Shown: positions 8,484 through 17,517, numbered from the stretch's first letter. The stretch: 64,000 bases of DNA from Bacillus_BD sp963787345 (GCA_963787345.1 CAWBCW010000026.1:186001-250000); one strand, 5' to 3'. Translations and numbers: made by a program. The notes: generated by a model from the letters alone, not told the origin.

Positions 8484-9557
8484 TTAATTGACTAACTCAA
8501 ACTCATCGTTTGTAATTTGAAAAACCCCTTTTAATCCAGATGTAATATATACCTTTTTATCAAAAGTAATAAAGATAGCTTCAGCACCTTCAAACTGTTC
8601 AATAAATTTGAGCCCATCCTCTATTCCTTTTGAGTATAGGGAAGTAGATAGTCCATCTCCATCAACCGATTTATCAGAAATGATTGAAACTCCCGCAATC
8701 TCATTTTCAAATGGATATCCAGTGGTTGGATCTAGCAGATGGTGATACTTTTTACCTTCGACCTCAAGATAACGTTCGTAGACCCCAGAAGTTACAATAG
8801 ATTTATCGGATTCTGGAATTTTACCTATCGTTTTTCCTCGTGCAATATCAATTCGAGGGTCTTGAATACCAACCGACCATTTACTTCCAGATGGATTGTT
8901 ACCAACTACAATGATATTTCCACCTAAGTCCACAATAGCAGAGGTAATTTCATGTTCTTTCAATACATCAACAGCTTGATCCGCAATAAATCCTTTTGCA
9001 ATAGAACCTAAATCCAACTGCATTCCTAGTCGAGTTAGATAAACTGTTTTTTCTTCGGAATTCAGTTCAACATCCTTATAATTAATAAGTGGTAAAACTG
9101 CATCAATCTCAGATTGATCTGGCTTACGGGCGTCAGGAAAGCCAATTCTCCATAAATTTGTTAGTGGTCCAATGGTAACCTCATAAGAGCCTTCTGTTTT
9201 AGTGCTAAAATCAACTCCGGCTTTGATGACTTCATAGATATCATCTGAAACTTTAACAGGCTCAATTCCAGCCTTTTTGTTTACTTCAGCAACTTCAGAG
9301 TCAGCAGCATCTTCCTCATTGACTGTAATAAGATCTGCTAGCCGTTTAATTCGATGGAACACAGGGTCTAAAACATCTTCCTTCCCTTTATCGTAAATCT
9401 TGATGGTTACGACCGTCCCCATAAGAAACTCAGTTCTCTCATAAGGGGGTGTAACGAACTTTTGATCACTTTTTTGCTTTTTCGCCTCCCCATTACAGCC
9501 AACGAAAACAGAGAGTATTAATAGAAATAATATGGAAAATAGAATGGTTTTCTTCAT
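8484..9557 (-). CDS. fmnB: ApbE-family FAD:protein FMN transferase lipoprotein
   Basis: A 357-residue lipoprotein with a signal peptide ending in the lipobox FVGC. ApbE-type features are all visible: DLGSIAKGFIAD, the TSGVYERY strand, LDPTTGYPFEN and the metal-site DGDGLSTSLY region. ApbE enzymes split FAD outside the membrane and attach FMN covalently to a threonine of target proteins. The next gene upstream encodes a lipoprotein with two such target sites, as FmnB and PplA do in Listeria. The start is ATG 9557; a TTG at 9566 sits too close to AAAGGT. A terminator separates it from pplA, so it may have its own promoter or be expressed by readthrough. Confidence 0.88.
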   Translation of the reverse strand: MKKTILFSILFLLILSVFVGCNGEAKKQKSDQKFVTPPYERTEFLMGTVVTIKIYDKGKEDVLDPVFHRIKRLADLITVNEEDAADSEVAEVNKKAGIEPVKVSDDIYEVIKAGVDFSTKTEGSYEVTIGPLTNLWRIGFPDARKPDQSEIDAVLPLINYKDVELNSEEKTVYLTRLGMQLDLGSIAKGFIADQAVDVLKEHEITSAIVDLGGNIIVVGNNPSGSKWSVGIQDPRIDIARGKTIGKIPESDKSIVTSGVYERYLEVEGKKYHHLLDPTTGYPFENEIAGVSIISDKSVDGDGLSTSLYSKGIEDGLKFIEQFEGAEAIFITFDKKVYITSGLKGVFQITNDEFELVN

Positions 9558-9590
9558 GATTATCAATACCTTTCATTTTCTCAATATAAA

Positions 9591-9623
9591 CAAAGGCTTT
9601 AGAGTCACCTCTAAAGCCTTTGT
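9591..9623 (-). terminator. Hairpin between pplA and fmnB
   Basis: Perfect inverted repeat of 15 bases per arm (starting ACAAAGGCTTTAGAG) around a short loop. It lies after pplA in the direction of transcription. It could raise lipoprotein mRNA relative to the downstream operon. Confidence 0.8.
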
Positions 9624-9662
9624 GGTTCTGATGATGTTAAAAGGTGGCAATTATTATTATTA

Positions 9663-10592
9663 TTATTGTCTTTCGAAAACGATATTGTCAATAACGATGG
9701 GAGTAGTATCACCTTTTTGTGCAGCATTTACTAATTGTTGCGCATAAAGAACGAATGTATGTGTAGAATGAGTCGCACCAGTTACAACTTCTACATCTCC
9801 AGGAGTTTGTTTTGCAACTAAATCTTCATTTAATGCAGGAATAAAGTCTTGTGGTCCAACCCCTGATTTTTCAGCCATCATTTTGTGGTACTCTTCGTCA
9901 TCTACTTTTGATGCTCCATCTTCGTTTAAGTTGTCATAGTTAGATTCAGTAATTTTTCCGTCTTTAACAGTAATTTTGAATACGTTTCTCCAGCCGGTAT
10001 TTCCAATGTTCTTTTCCTCTAATGAATACTCACCATCTTGTAATTCAGCAGCATTCGCAATTATAATTGGAGTTTTATCTCCAGCTTGTGCAGCTTGAAT
10101 TAATTGCTGAGCATAGTTTTGGTAGCTATGGAAAGAATGAGTAGCCCCTGTCACAACTTCAACTTGACTTGGATCTTGTTTTTCAACTAATCCCTCGTTC
10201 AAAGCTGGGATGAATTCTTTTGGCCCAATACCAGCTTTTTCAGCCATCATTTTGTGGTATTCTTCATCATCTGCTTTTGATGCTCCGTCAGCGTTTACGT
10301 TATCATAGTTAGATTCAGTGATTTTTCCATTTTTAACGGTGATTGAAAAAGTGGTTTTATAATCATTTTTATATGTTTCTTCCTCTAATGTATAAGTTCC
10401 ATCTTGTAATTCAGCACCAGCAAGTTTCTTAGGTGCATTCGTTTCTGTAATTGCTTCAGACTCAGTAGTTTCGGTTTCAGTAACTTTTTCTTGTGTTTCC
10501 TCAGTAGTTGCTTCATCATTTCCGCACGCCCCAAGAATTAACGCTAAAGACACTGCCATTGATGTTACAATTGTTTTTTTACTGAATTTCAT
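9663..10592 (-). CDS. pplA: PplA-like lipoprotein with two FMN-binding domains
   Basis: A 309-residue surface lipoprotein with signal peptide and lipobox LGAC at residue about 23. A Glu/Thr-rich linker follows, then two tandem repeats of about 115 residues. Each repeat contains YDNVNADGASK or YDNLNEDGASK, a YHKMMAEK block and the site EVVTGATHS. The TGAT threonine is the kind of residue ApbE flavinylates. PplA in Listeria has the same two-domain plan and carries electrons from the membrane to extracellular acceptors. The start is ATG 10592; an ATG nine bases upstream abuts the ribosome binding site. Five tandem TAA codons end the gene. Confidence 0.88.
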   Translation of the reverse strand: MKFSKKTIVTSMAVSLALILGACGNDEATTEETQEKVTETETTESEAITETNAPKKLAGAELQDGTYTLEEETYKNDYKTTFSITVKNGKITESNYDNVNADGASKADDEEYHKMMAEKAGIGPKEFIPALNEGLVEKQDPSQVEVVTGATHSFHSYQNYAQQLIQAAQAGDKTPIIIANAAELQDGEYSLEEKNIGNTGWRNVFKITVKDGKITESNYDNLNEDGASKVDDEEYHKMMAEKSGVGPQDFIPALNEDLVAKQTPGDVEVVTGATHSTHTFVLYAQQLVNAAQKGDTTPIVIDNIVFERQ

Positions 10593-11025
10593 TACTTTCA
10601 TCCTCTTTTCTTATATTTTTCTCTCTTTCTGTGTATCCAAAGCTTTGTTTAATATTGTTCAATTAATCACAATCATTTAGCACCTTCATATTAACTGTTT
10701 TTATTAAAACTGTCTATAGCTTCTGACAGCTACTAATGACAAAGAAATTAATCTTTCTTCTATGGGAAGAACCTGATTTAAAGGGATAAAGTCGATATTT
10801 TTGCGATTTTAGGGAATGTTAAAGGCAAGTAAAATTCTTCGTGAATTTTTTGTGAACTTGTCGAAATTTGTTAATTTTTTATGAAAACCATAGACTTTAT
10901 GCATAAACAGCTGTAATATATAGTTGTGGTTGTTCATTAATTCACAAATGGATTGTGAATAATAAGTCTTTATATATAATAATATATAATTTATCTTTTA
11001 TCTTTTAATGAGGGGAATGAATAGT
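10593..11025. promoter_or_regulatory. Divergent control region of the EET locus
   Basis: This 433-base AT-rich spacer separates the pplA arm from the ndh2 arm. I see no coding sequence in it. The ndh2 side carries a dyad at 10940-10960 and TATATATAATAATATATAAT runs that could hold a -10 element. I found no confident FNR (TTGAT-N4-ATCAA) box. Confidence 0.55.
10940..10960. promoter_or_regulatory. 21-base dyad upstream of ndh2, candidate operator
   Basis: Perfect arms ATTCACAA and TTGTGAAT are separated by 5 bases, just upstream of an AT-rich -10-like stretch. The half sites resemble those of Rex, but their order is inverted relative to the usual Rex operator. The binding protein is unknown. 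Confidence 0.5.
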
Positions 11026-12888
11026 GTGGCAGAGAAAAAGATTGTTATCATTGGTGCAGGCTATGCTGGTGTTCATGCAGCCAAGAAACTAGCAAAAAAA
11101 TATAAAAGAGACGAATCTGTTGAAATTACATTAATTGATCGACATTCATATCATACAATGATGACTGAACTTCATGAAGTAGCAGCCCATCGCGTTGAGC
11201 CAAATGATATATTATTTGATCTACGCAAATTATTTAACCGTTCAAAAGTAAAGTTAGTAACAGACAATGTAACAAAGGTTGACCATGAGAAAAAAGTAGT
11301 TACAACGGAAACAGGTACTTTTTCATATGATTATTTAGTTTTAGGAATGGGCGCAGAAGCAAATGACTTCGGTACACCTGGTGTTAAAGAACATGGCTTT
11401 ACTCTTTGGTCTTGGGAAGATGCTGTGAAATTACGCAGACACCTTGAAGAAACTGTTCGCAAGGCAGCAACGGTTAAAGATGATGCAAAACGTAAAGCGA
11501 TGCTAACCTTCACTATTTGTGGTTCTGGTTTTACTGGAATTGAAATGGTTGGGGAACTTGTTGAGTGGAAGGTTCGCTTAGCGAAGGATAATAAGATTGA
11601 CCCAGAAGACTTTACATTATATGTAATTGAGGCTGCTCCAACCATTTTAAATACGCTTAATCGTAAAGATGCAGATAAAGCGGAAAAGTATTTAGTGAAA
11701 CAAGGTGTAAAAATCCTTAAAAACTCAGCAATCGTTGAAGTAAAAGCTGAATCTATTTCGTTGAAATCAGGAGAGGAAATTCCAACACATACGCTAATTT
11801 GGACGGCTGGAATTAAAGCAAATTCTGATACAGAAGATTACGGAATGACAAGTGGACGTGCAGGTCGTTTAATTGTAAACGAATACATGGAAGCTGATGG
11901 GTTAAAAGACACTTATGTTGTCGGGGATTTAGCTTATTATGAAGATGATGGAAAGCCGATTCCACAAATCGTTGAAGCCGCCGAACAAACAGGTGCAACG
12001 GCTGCAAAAAACATTATTGCTGAAATTAGTGGTGGAGAAAAGACGGTATTTAAAGGGAAGTATCATGGAACGATGGTATCAATCGGTGGTCGTTATGGTG
12101 TAGCTGATCTTAGTGGGATCCATTTAAGTGGTTGGTTAGCAAACTTTATGAAGCACATCGTTAATATTTACTACTTCTTGACGATCGGCAGCGGTTATTA
12201 TATTTGGCAGTATATTAAACATGAGATTTTCCATACGAAGGATAAACGAAATATCTTCCGTGACGTCACGACTCGTTACGGTAATGTGATTTGGACATTT
12301 CCAATTCGACTATATCTTGCTTGGTTTTGGATTGAAGAAGGCGGAGCTAAGATTTGGGGAGCTACAAAATGGGAAACGAAAGACTTATTCAGTGGGCTTG
12401 GATCAGATTCTTGGATCGTTGATAAGTCTGTCAAAATGCCATTCGAATGGTTACAAACAGCGACAAGTGGCGCTAGTGAATGGGCGGCTGAGGGCGGAGC
12501 TGAAGCTACTGCAATTGCACCACCAATTTTAGACAGTATGCCTAGTTGGTTTGCGGCTATTATGAAGCTGATGATGCCGAATGCTGATGTTGCAATCTTC
12601 ATGCAAGGGTTTGTTGGTATCTTTGAATTTGCTCTAGGTATCTGTATTCTTTTGGGCTTATTTACTTGGTTAGCAAGCTTTGCGAGTATTGCAATGCTCA
12701 TGATGTTTACTTTAACAGCAATGCTTGGCTGGGATAAATTCTGGGCATTACCTGCATCTTTTGCAGTGATGAACGGCGCCGGCAGGTTCTTAGGTCTTGA
12801 CTATTATGTATTACCATTCCTAGGCAAAAGGTTAGGTAACTGGTGGTATGGAAAAGAACGTGCTATTTACAAAGATCATAAAAAGTGA
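11026..12888 (+). CDS. ndh2: Type II NADH dehydrogenase with C-terminal membrane domain (Ndh2)
   Basis: A 620-residue fusion. Residues about 1-390 form an NDH-2 flavoprotein: the FAD site IIGAGYAGVHAAKK, a second Rossmann motif CGSGFTGIEMVGEL and the late YVVGDLAYYED motif. Residues about 400-620 form a membrane part with several helices and a DoxX-like end. Ordinary NDH-2 proteins are about 400 residues and lack this extension; Listeria Ndh2 of the EET pathway has it. It oxidises NADH and passes electrons to the quinone pool. The best start is GTG 11026, ten bases after AGGGG; the in-frame ATG codons at 11008 and 11017 overlap or abut that site. It heads the plus arm with eetA and eetB. Confidence 0.88.
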   Translation: MAEKKIVIIGAGYAGVHAAKKLAKKYKRDESVEITLIDRHSYHTMMTELHEVAAHRVEPNDILFDLRKLFNRSKVKLVTDNVTKVDHEKKVVTTETGTFSYDYLVLGMGAEANDFGTPGVKEHGFTLWSWEDAVKLRRHLEETVRKAATVKDDAKRKAMLTFTICGSGFTGIEMVGELVEWKVRLAKDNKIDPEDFTLYVIEAAPTILNTLNRKDADKAEKYLVKQGVKILKNSAIVEVKAESISLKSGEEIPTHTLIWTAGIKANSDTEDYGMTSGRAGRLIVNEYMEADGLKDTYVVGDLAYYEDDGKPIPQIVEAAEQTGATAAKNIIAEISGGEKTVFKGKYHGTMVSIGGRYGVADLSGIHLSGWLANFMKHIVNIYYFLTIGSGYYIWQYIKHEIFHTKDKRNIFRDVTTRYGNVIWTFPIRLYLAWFWIEEGGAKIWGATKWETKDLFSGLGSDSWIVDKSVKMPFEWLQTATSGASEWAAEGGAEATAIAPPILDSMPSWFAAIMKLMMPNADVAIFMQGFVGIFEFALGICILLGLFTWLASFASIAMLMMFTLTAMLGWDKFWALPASFAVMNGAGRFLGLDYYVLPFLGKRLGNWWYGKERAIYKDHKK

Positions 12889-12908
12889 TAAATAATAGTG
12901 AATAGCTC

Positions 12909-12940
12909 GAAGCGTGAAGCTTAATGTTTCACGCTTTTCT
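12909..12940 (+). terminator. Terminator-like hairpin after ndh2
   Basis: Arms AAGCGTGAA and TTCACGCTT with a short loop, followed by TTCT. The T tract is weak, so partial readthrough into eetA is likely. Confidence 0.65.
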
Positions 12941-13041
12941 TATCTTCATTGAATACATACATTATTTAAGATGAATCGATCCCCAGCCGCTTTTCAACTT
13001 CATGTGGCGGACGAATGGGATAAAAGGGTGGGGGAAAAGAC

Positions 13042-13474
13042 ATGCGGACATTCTCCAATATGATTAAACCTTGGGATATTATTATTACTCTTTTGTTAGT
13101 GCTGCTTTCTTTTCTTCCGATTGTTATTTTTAGCTATCAACAAGCAGAAAGAACAGCGGATATCGCAGAAACTGGAGTGCCGCAAACGGTTGCGGTTATA
13201 ACAGTCAATAATGAAGAAGTACGGAGAGTTACTTTAACGGGAAATACTGAAGATGAGGTTTTTGATATCTTTACCGGATGATGATTACAACACAATCGAG
13301 GTTCGTGGGGAAAAGATTCGAATTAAAGGTGCCAGCTGCTATGATCAAGTATGTGTTCAATTTGGCTTTATTTCGAAGCCGGGTGAAACGGCCGTATGCC
13401 TGCCGCATAAGTTAGTTGTCAAAATTGAATCTATAGCAGGGGAGAATCCTGATGAGCTGATCATTAGTTCATAA
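13042..13474 (+). CDS. eetA: EetA-like NusG domain II protein, frameshifted
   Basis: A protein of about 144 residues when repaired. One N-terminal transmembrane helix is followed by an extracytoplasmic NusG domain II fold with the characteristic CYDQVCV and VCLPHKLVVKIE segments. The first frame ends at 13281. A single extra T near 13264 explains the break: removing it joins EDEVFDI to LPDDDYNTIEV. EetA with EetB is required for extracellular electron transfer in Listeria; the molecular role is not settled. The ATG follows GGGGGAAAAG. I treat it as an intact gene with a probable sequence error. Confidence 0.8.
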
Positions 13475-13513
13475 CGATCTCAATAGAAGTGGAAATGAAA
13501 GGGAGTTTTGACC

Positions 13514-14038
13514 GTGACGAATAATCAGCGCCTCGTTTATATTGCTTTGCTAGCAGCGCAGGCTGTTATTATTAGCTTGATTGAACGAGCCATCCCTTTT
13601 CCGTTTGCATTTGCTCCAGGTGCGAAGCTTGGATTAGCCAATATTATTACCTGTATGGCTTTATACACACTTTCTGTAAAAGATACAACAAAAGTTGTCA
13701 TGGTTCGTTTAACACTAGCTGCCTTATTAGGAGGAAATTTATCTTCCTTTATGTATAGTACTTCAGGTGCGATATTAAGTTTAGTAGGAATGCTAGTCGT
13801 TAAACAATTAGGGCCATCAAGAATCAGCTTAATTGGTGTGAGTGTCGCAGGTGCCATTATGCATAATATTGGGCAATTACTTGTTGCCAGCTGGATTGCG
13901 CAAACATGGACGGTGTTATTATACTTGCCTGTTCTCTCCTTTATTGGGATCCTTTCAGGAATTGCAATTGGGATTATTGCTAATTATTTATTAACCCATG
14001 TTGAAAAATTAGTTTATTATCGCTATCTTCAAGAATAG
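13514..14038 (+). CDS. eetB: EetB-like Gx transporter family membrane protein
   Basis: A 174-residue, five- or six-helix membrane protein of the Gx transporter family, often labelled heptaprenyl diphosphate synthase component I. The LIERAIPFPFAFAPGAKLGL segment is characteristic and resembles the L1 region of ECF substrate-binding proteins. It follows eetA by 39 bases. EetB in Listeria is membrane-bound and needed for electron transfer. The best start is GTG 13514, eight bases after AAAGGGAG; TTG 13508 is too close. A strong terminator ends this arm. Confidence 0.85.
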   Translation: MTNNQRLVYIALLAAQAVIISLIERAIPFPFAFAPGAKLGLANIITCMALYTLSVKDTTKVVMVRLTLAALLGGNLSSFMYSTSGAILSLVGMLVVKQLGPSRISLIGVSVAGAIMHNIGQLLVASWIAQTWTVLLYLPVLSFIGILSGIAIGIIANYLLTHVEKLVYYRYLQE

Positions 14039-14064
14039 TTTATTTGGATTTGAAATAAATAGTA

Positions 14065-14106
14065 AAATACGGACTCTGAAAGGGTTAGTTTCAGAGTCCG
14101 TATTTT
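14065..14106. terminator. Bidirectional terminator between eetB and pepT
   Basis: Perfect 17-base arms (starting AAATACGGACTCTG) with an 8-base loop and a T tract on the plus strand, between convergent genes. Confidence 0.93.
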
Positions 14107-15357
14107 TTATTCCTTGTTTATCCTTAAACCTTCTGCTTCAATAAGTCTAACAACCTCAACAATTACTTCAGTTGCTTTGACCATATTATCTACGGAAACA
14201 TATTCAAATTTACCATGAAAGTTTTCTCCGCCCGCAAAAATGTTTGGAGTTGGTAATCCCATAAAAGAAAGCTGTGAACCATCTGTGCCGCCGCGAATTG
14301 GTTTTACAATTGGCTTAATACCAAGGTTCTCCATCGCCTTATAGGCAACATCAACAATTTCTTTCACAGGTTCGATTTTCTCCCCCATATTATAATATTG
14401 ATCATTCATTTCTAAATGAACGCATTCATTCCCGTATTTCTTTTGTAAATTTTTTACGATGTTTTTTACAGTTTCTTTTCTCTTCTCAAATAATTCCCGG
14501 TCATGATCACGGATGATATAGTGAAGATTGGTTTGTTCAACCTCCCCTTGGAATGAAAGTAAATGATAAAATCCTTCGTATCCTTCTGTTTGTTCTGGAA
14601 CTTCATTAGCAGGCAAGCTGCTATGAAAGTCCATGGCGATTTTCATCGAATTAACCATCTTTCCCTTTGCGGTACCCGGATGGACATTCGTTCCATTAAA
14701 CGTTAGTTTTGCAGCAGCAGCATTGAAACTCTCATACTCTAATTCACCAAGCGGTCCACCATCCATCGTATAGGCAAAGTCCGCATTAAAGGCTTCAACA
14801 TTAAATTTATGTGGGCCCCTACCGATTTCCTCATCGGGCGTAAAGGCTACTCTCACTTTTCCATGTTTGATTTCCGGGTGTTTTACTAAATAATCCATTG
14901 CTGTCATAATTTCAGCGATGCCAGCTTTGTCGTCAGCGCCAAGCAAGGTTGTTCCATCCGTTGTAATTAACGTATGGCCTTTATAATTCGCTAATTCCGG
15001 AAAATACTCTGTCGAGAGAATGGTTTGTGACTCTTTATTTAACACAATATCGTGGCCATTATAGTTTTCGATGATTTGTGGGTTAACATTTTTACCAGTA
15101 AAATCAGTTGCTGTATCAACATGGGCTAAAAAACCGACCGTTGGGATTGGTCCTTCCGTATTTGCGGGCAGCGTTGCCATGACATAACCGTTTTCATCAA
15201 TGGTTACTTCCTCAAGGCCGATCGTCTTTAATTCTTCTACTAACATGTTGGCAAGTGTTAGTTGGCCGATGGTTGTAGGGCAAGTCTCTGCCTCAGCATC
15301 GGATTGTGTGTCTACTCTTACATATCTCGTAAACCTTTGAATGATCTCATCTTTCAA
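14107..15357 (-). CDS. pepT: Peptidase T (tripeptide aminopeptidase)
   Basis: A 416-residue M20B zinc aminopeptidase that releases the N-terminal residue of tripeptides in the cytosol. Two-zinc site motifs are visible: FLAHVDTATDF near residue 80, LLGADDKAGIAEI near 140, FTPDEEIGRG near 175 and TMDGGPLGELEY near 195. Length matches the family. The start is TTG 15357, preceded by GAGGAG. It is a single-gene unit, convergent with the EET plus arm. Confidence 0.95.
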   Translation of the reverse strand: MKDEIIQRFTRYVRVDTQSDAEAETCPTTIGQLTLANMLVEELKTIGLEEVTIDENGYVMATLPANTEGPIPTVGFLAHVDTATDFTGKNVNPQIIENYNGHDIVLNKESQTILSTEYFPELANYKGHTLITTDGTTLLGADDKAGIAEIMTAMDYLVKHPEIKHGKVRVAFTPDEEIGRGPHKFNVEAFNADFAYTMDGGPLGELEYESFNAAAAKLTFNGTNVHPGTAKGKMVNSMKIAMDFHSSLPANEVPEQTEGYEGFYHLLSFQGEVEQTNLHYIIRDHDRELFEKRKETVKNIVKNLQKKYGNECVHLEMNDQYYNMGEKIEPVKEIVDVAYKAMENLGIKPIVKPIRGGTDGSQLSFMGLPTPNIFAGGENFHGKFEYVSVDNMVKATEVIVEVVRLIEAEGLRINKE

Positions 15358-15556
15358 ATGAACTCAGCTCCTCTGAATAAATGCTATGATTATTCATATT
15401 CACTTCAACAGCTTTTCACTAATAAATGTAAAATATTCCAAATTTAAGTTTATCATAGTTGTTGAAATACTAGAAAAGAGAACATGCTTTTTATTTTACA
15501 ATTTGAAAAGAAAGATTTAAGGTAGAAGTAGAATATAGATAGAAAGGATGAAGAAC

Positions 15557-16120
15557 ATGTATGATATCGTTATTATTGGCGGCGGCCCCGCTGGTGGAAG
15601 TGCGGCGCTATATACGGCGAAGGCTGGCAAGAAAACGCTTCTTCTTGATGCAAATAAAAGCATGACGGCTAGAGCTCTAATGTTAAATCACTATGGGGTT
15701 GAGGAAATTACTGGCCCTGATATGCTTGAAATTGGCAAAAAACAAGCAGCAAAATTTGGAGCAGAAATTAAAGAGGAATCAGTTGCAAATATTACCGGAG
15801 AAGCTGGAAACTACACGATCGAAACTGAAAGTGGCGCAACATACCAAGGGGCTCATGTTATTCTTGCAACCGGTGCAGTGGCAGCGCTTGCTGAAAAGTT
15901 AGGTCTTGAAACGAAAGACCATAGAGAGCCTAGAATGAAAACAGCTGTTGTTACAAATGCTGAAGGTGAAACAAATAAAAAGGGAATTTGGGCAGCTGGG
16001 GTTATTGCTGGCGTAAGTGCACATACGATTGTAACGGCTGGTGACGGCGCCCGTGTCGCGATCAATGTTTTGAGTGAAATTAATGGCGAGCGTTATGTTG
16101 ACCATGATGTTTTAAAATAA
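15557..16120 (+). CDS. Short FAD-dependent oxidoreductase (thioredoxin reductase fold)
   Basis: A 187-residue flavoprotein. It begins with the FAD-binding IIGGGPAGGSAALYTAKAG, has an ILATG motif near residue 100 and ends with the GIWAAGVIAG segment that closes the FAD domain in thioredoxin reductases. The NADPH domain and the CxxC disulfide found in full enzymes of about 310 residues are absent, without sign of a frameshift. Similar short forms occur in Bacillus as separate genes. It may need a partner reductase. The start is ATG 15557, nine bases after AGAAAGGA; ATG 15548 abuts it. Substrate unknown. Confidence 0.75.
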   Translation: MYDIVIIGGGPAGGSAALYTAKAGKKTLLLDANKSMTARALMLNHYGVEEITGPDMLEIGKKQAAKFGAEIKEESVANITGEAGNYTIETESGATYQGAHVILATGAVAALAEKLGLETKDHREPRMKTAVVTNAEGETNKKGIWAAGVIAGVSAHTIVTAGDGARVAINVLSEINGERYVDHDVLK

Positions 16121-16135
16121 TGAAATCTTTATAAC

Positions 16136-16168
16136 AAAGTCTTGTCAACAGTTGACAAGACTTTTTTT
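16136..16168 (+). terminator. Terminator after short flavoprotein gene
   Basis: Perfect AAAGTCTTGTCAA / TTGACAAGACTTT arms, a 3-base loop and a run of seven T. Confidence 0.92.
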
Positions 16169-16208
16169 ATAGGATAAAAGTGAGATATCAATTGACATTC
16201 ATGGGGCG

Positions 16209-16982
16209 ATGACATTGGAGTTAGGAAAACGAGAAATTGGCAAAATTGTTGAAGTTTGTATGCTTGCTGGTGAGATTATGTTAAAAAGCGGCGCGGAAAC
16301 GGCCAGAATCGAAGATACAATGAAGAGAATGGCTTCGGCCTTTGGTTTGCCTGATTCGCAGAGCTTTGTCCAGCCGACAGGCATTTTTTTCTCTGCGAAT
16401 CGAGCTGACCGAGTTAAGTTAATTAGAGTGGTCGATCGCTCAACTGATTTAGAAAAAATCGGCATTGTAAATGGAATTTCTCGAAGAATTAGTGAGGGGA
16501 AAATGACAGTGGATCAAGCCCTTTCAGATTTAAAAGAGATTGCTCGTCTTGATCTCTCTTACCCGTTTTGGGTACAAATACTAGCGGCATCACTAGTTAG
16601 CGGCTGCTTTTTAATTATGTTTAGGGGGGGATGGGGTGATTTCTTACCTGCTGTGATTACTTGTGCTATTGGACATACTTTATACATTTATCTACATAAA
16701 TTCATTAAAGTAAAGTTTTTCGCAGAAGGAGCGGCATCCTTTGTGATTGGCTTGCTCACTGTGGTGGCCGTTTGGAGCGGTTGGGGTACAGAAATGGATA
16801 AAATCATCATTGCCTCTCTTATGACACTTGTTCCAGGGGTTTTAATCACAAACGCTGTCCGCGACTTGATGGATGGGCACTTTGCTTCTGCGCTAGCGAA
16901 AGGATCCGATGCATTTTTAACGGCCCTTTCCATTGGGACGGGAATAGCAGTTGTTGTTGGCTTTGTTATTAAATTTTTCTAG
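16209..16982 (+). CDS. ThrE-type threonine/serine exporter, N-terminal-domain subunit
   Basis: A 257-residue protein. The first 110 residues form the cytoplasmic ThrE/DUF1212 domain (GAETARIEDTM and the QPTGIFFS segment). About five membrane helices follow. In Corynebacterium ThrE is one polypeptide; in Bacillus it is split, and the second half is encoded just downstream here. The pair likely exports threonine or serine, but the substrate is inferred from the family. ATG 16209 abuts GGGGCG, so TTG 16215 may be the true start. Confidence 0.78.
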   Translation: MTLELGKREIGKIVEVCMLAGEIMLKSGAETARIEDTMKRMASAFGLPDSQSFVQPTGIFFSANRADRVKLIRVVDRSTDLEKIGIVNGISRRISEGKMTVDQALSDLKEIARLDLSYPFWVQILAASLVSGCFLIMFRGGWGDFLPAVITCAIGHTLYIYLHKFIKVKFFAEGAASFVIGLLTVVAVWSGWGTEMDKIIIASLMTLVPGVLITNAVRDLMDGHFASALAKGSDAFLTALSIGTGIAVVVGFVIKFF

Positions 16983-17065
16983 AACAGCTAGGGATATCTA
17001 GAGGAGAATTCTCAAGACGTTCATCAAAAAGAGATTCTGAAACATAGAGATGTGAGGGGATATAC

Positions 17066-17517
17066 ATGGTCATTCAACAGCTTATTACTAGCTTCATTGC
17101 TTCTGCTGCCTTTGGGGTATTGTTTAACGTCCCAAAAAACCGACTGATTCAAGGCGGACTTTCTGGTATGATTGGCTGGATTTGTTACTTTCTGCTTGTA
17201 GAAAAAGGAGCGGATTCAGTTATAGCGACATTATTTGCAGCGATTATTATTGGAATTGTCGGCCAAATCTTTGCAAGAATCTATAAAACTCCAGTGATTA
17301 TTTTTAATGTTGCCGGAATTATTCCGCTCGTTCCAGGGGGAACTGCCTATGATGCAATGAAGCACTTTGTCTTGAATGACTATAGTACGGCAATTCAGTT
17401 GCTGCAAAGGCATTCATGATTTCGGGTGGAATTGCGGTTGGACTTGTCTTTTCAGAAGTTTTGAAGCGGACCATGTTAGAAGTAAGAAAAACGAGTCGCA
17501 GCAGGACGGAAGAATAA
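17066..17517 (+). CDS. ThrE-type exporter, C-terminal-domain subunit, frameshifted
   Basis: A protein of about 150 residues with four or five helices of the DUF3815/ThrE_2 type, including GIIPLVPGGTAYDAM. The frame ends early at 17419. Restoring one missing G near 17403 changes IQLLQRHS into IQLAAKAFMISGGIAVG and carries the frame to the stop at 17517. This is the only one of the nine indels that is a deletion. It should act with the preceding subunit. Spacing is 83 bases and the start ATG follows TGAGGGG. Confidence 0.77.

Noticed and set aside
10593..11025. FNR box in the EET control region
   Set aside because: Sequences such as TTGTTCAATTAATCA only partly fit either the TTGAT-N4-ATCAA or the TGTGA-N6-TCACA pattern.
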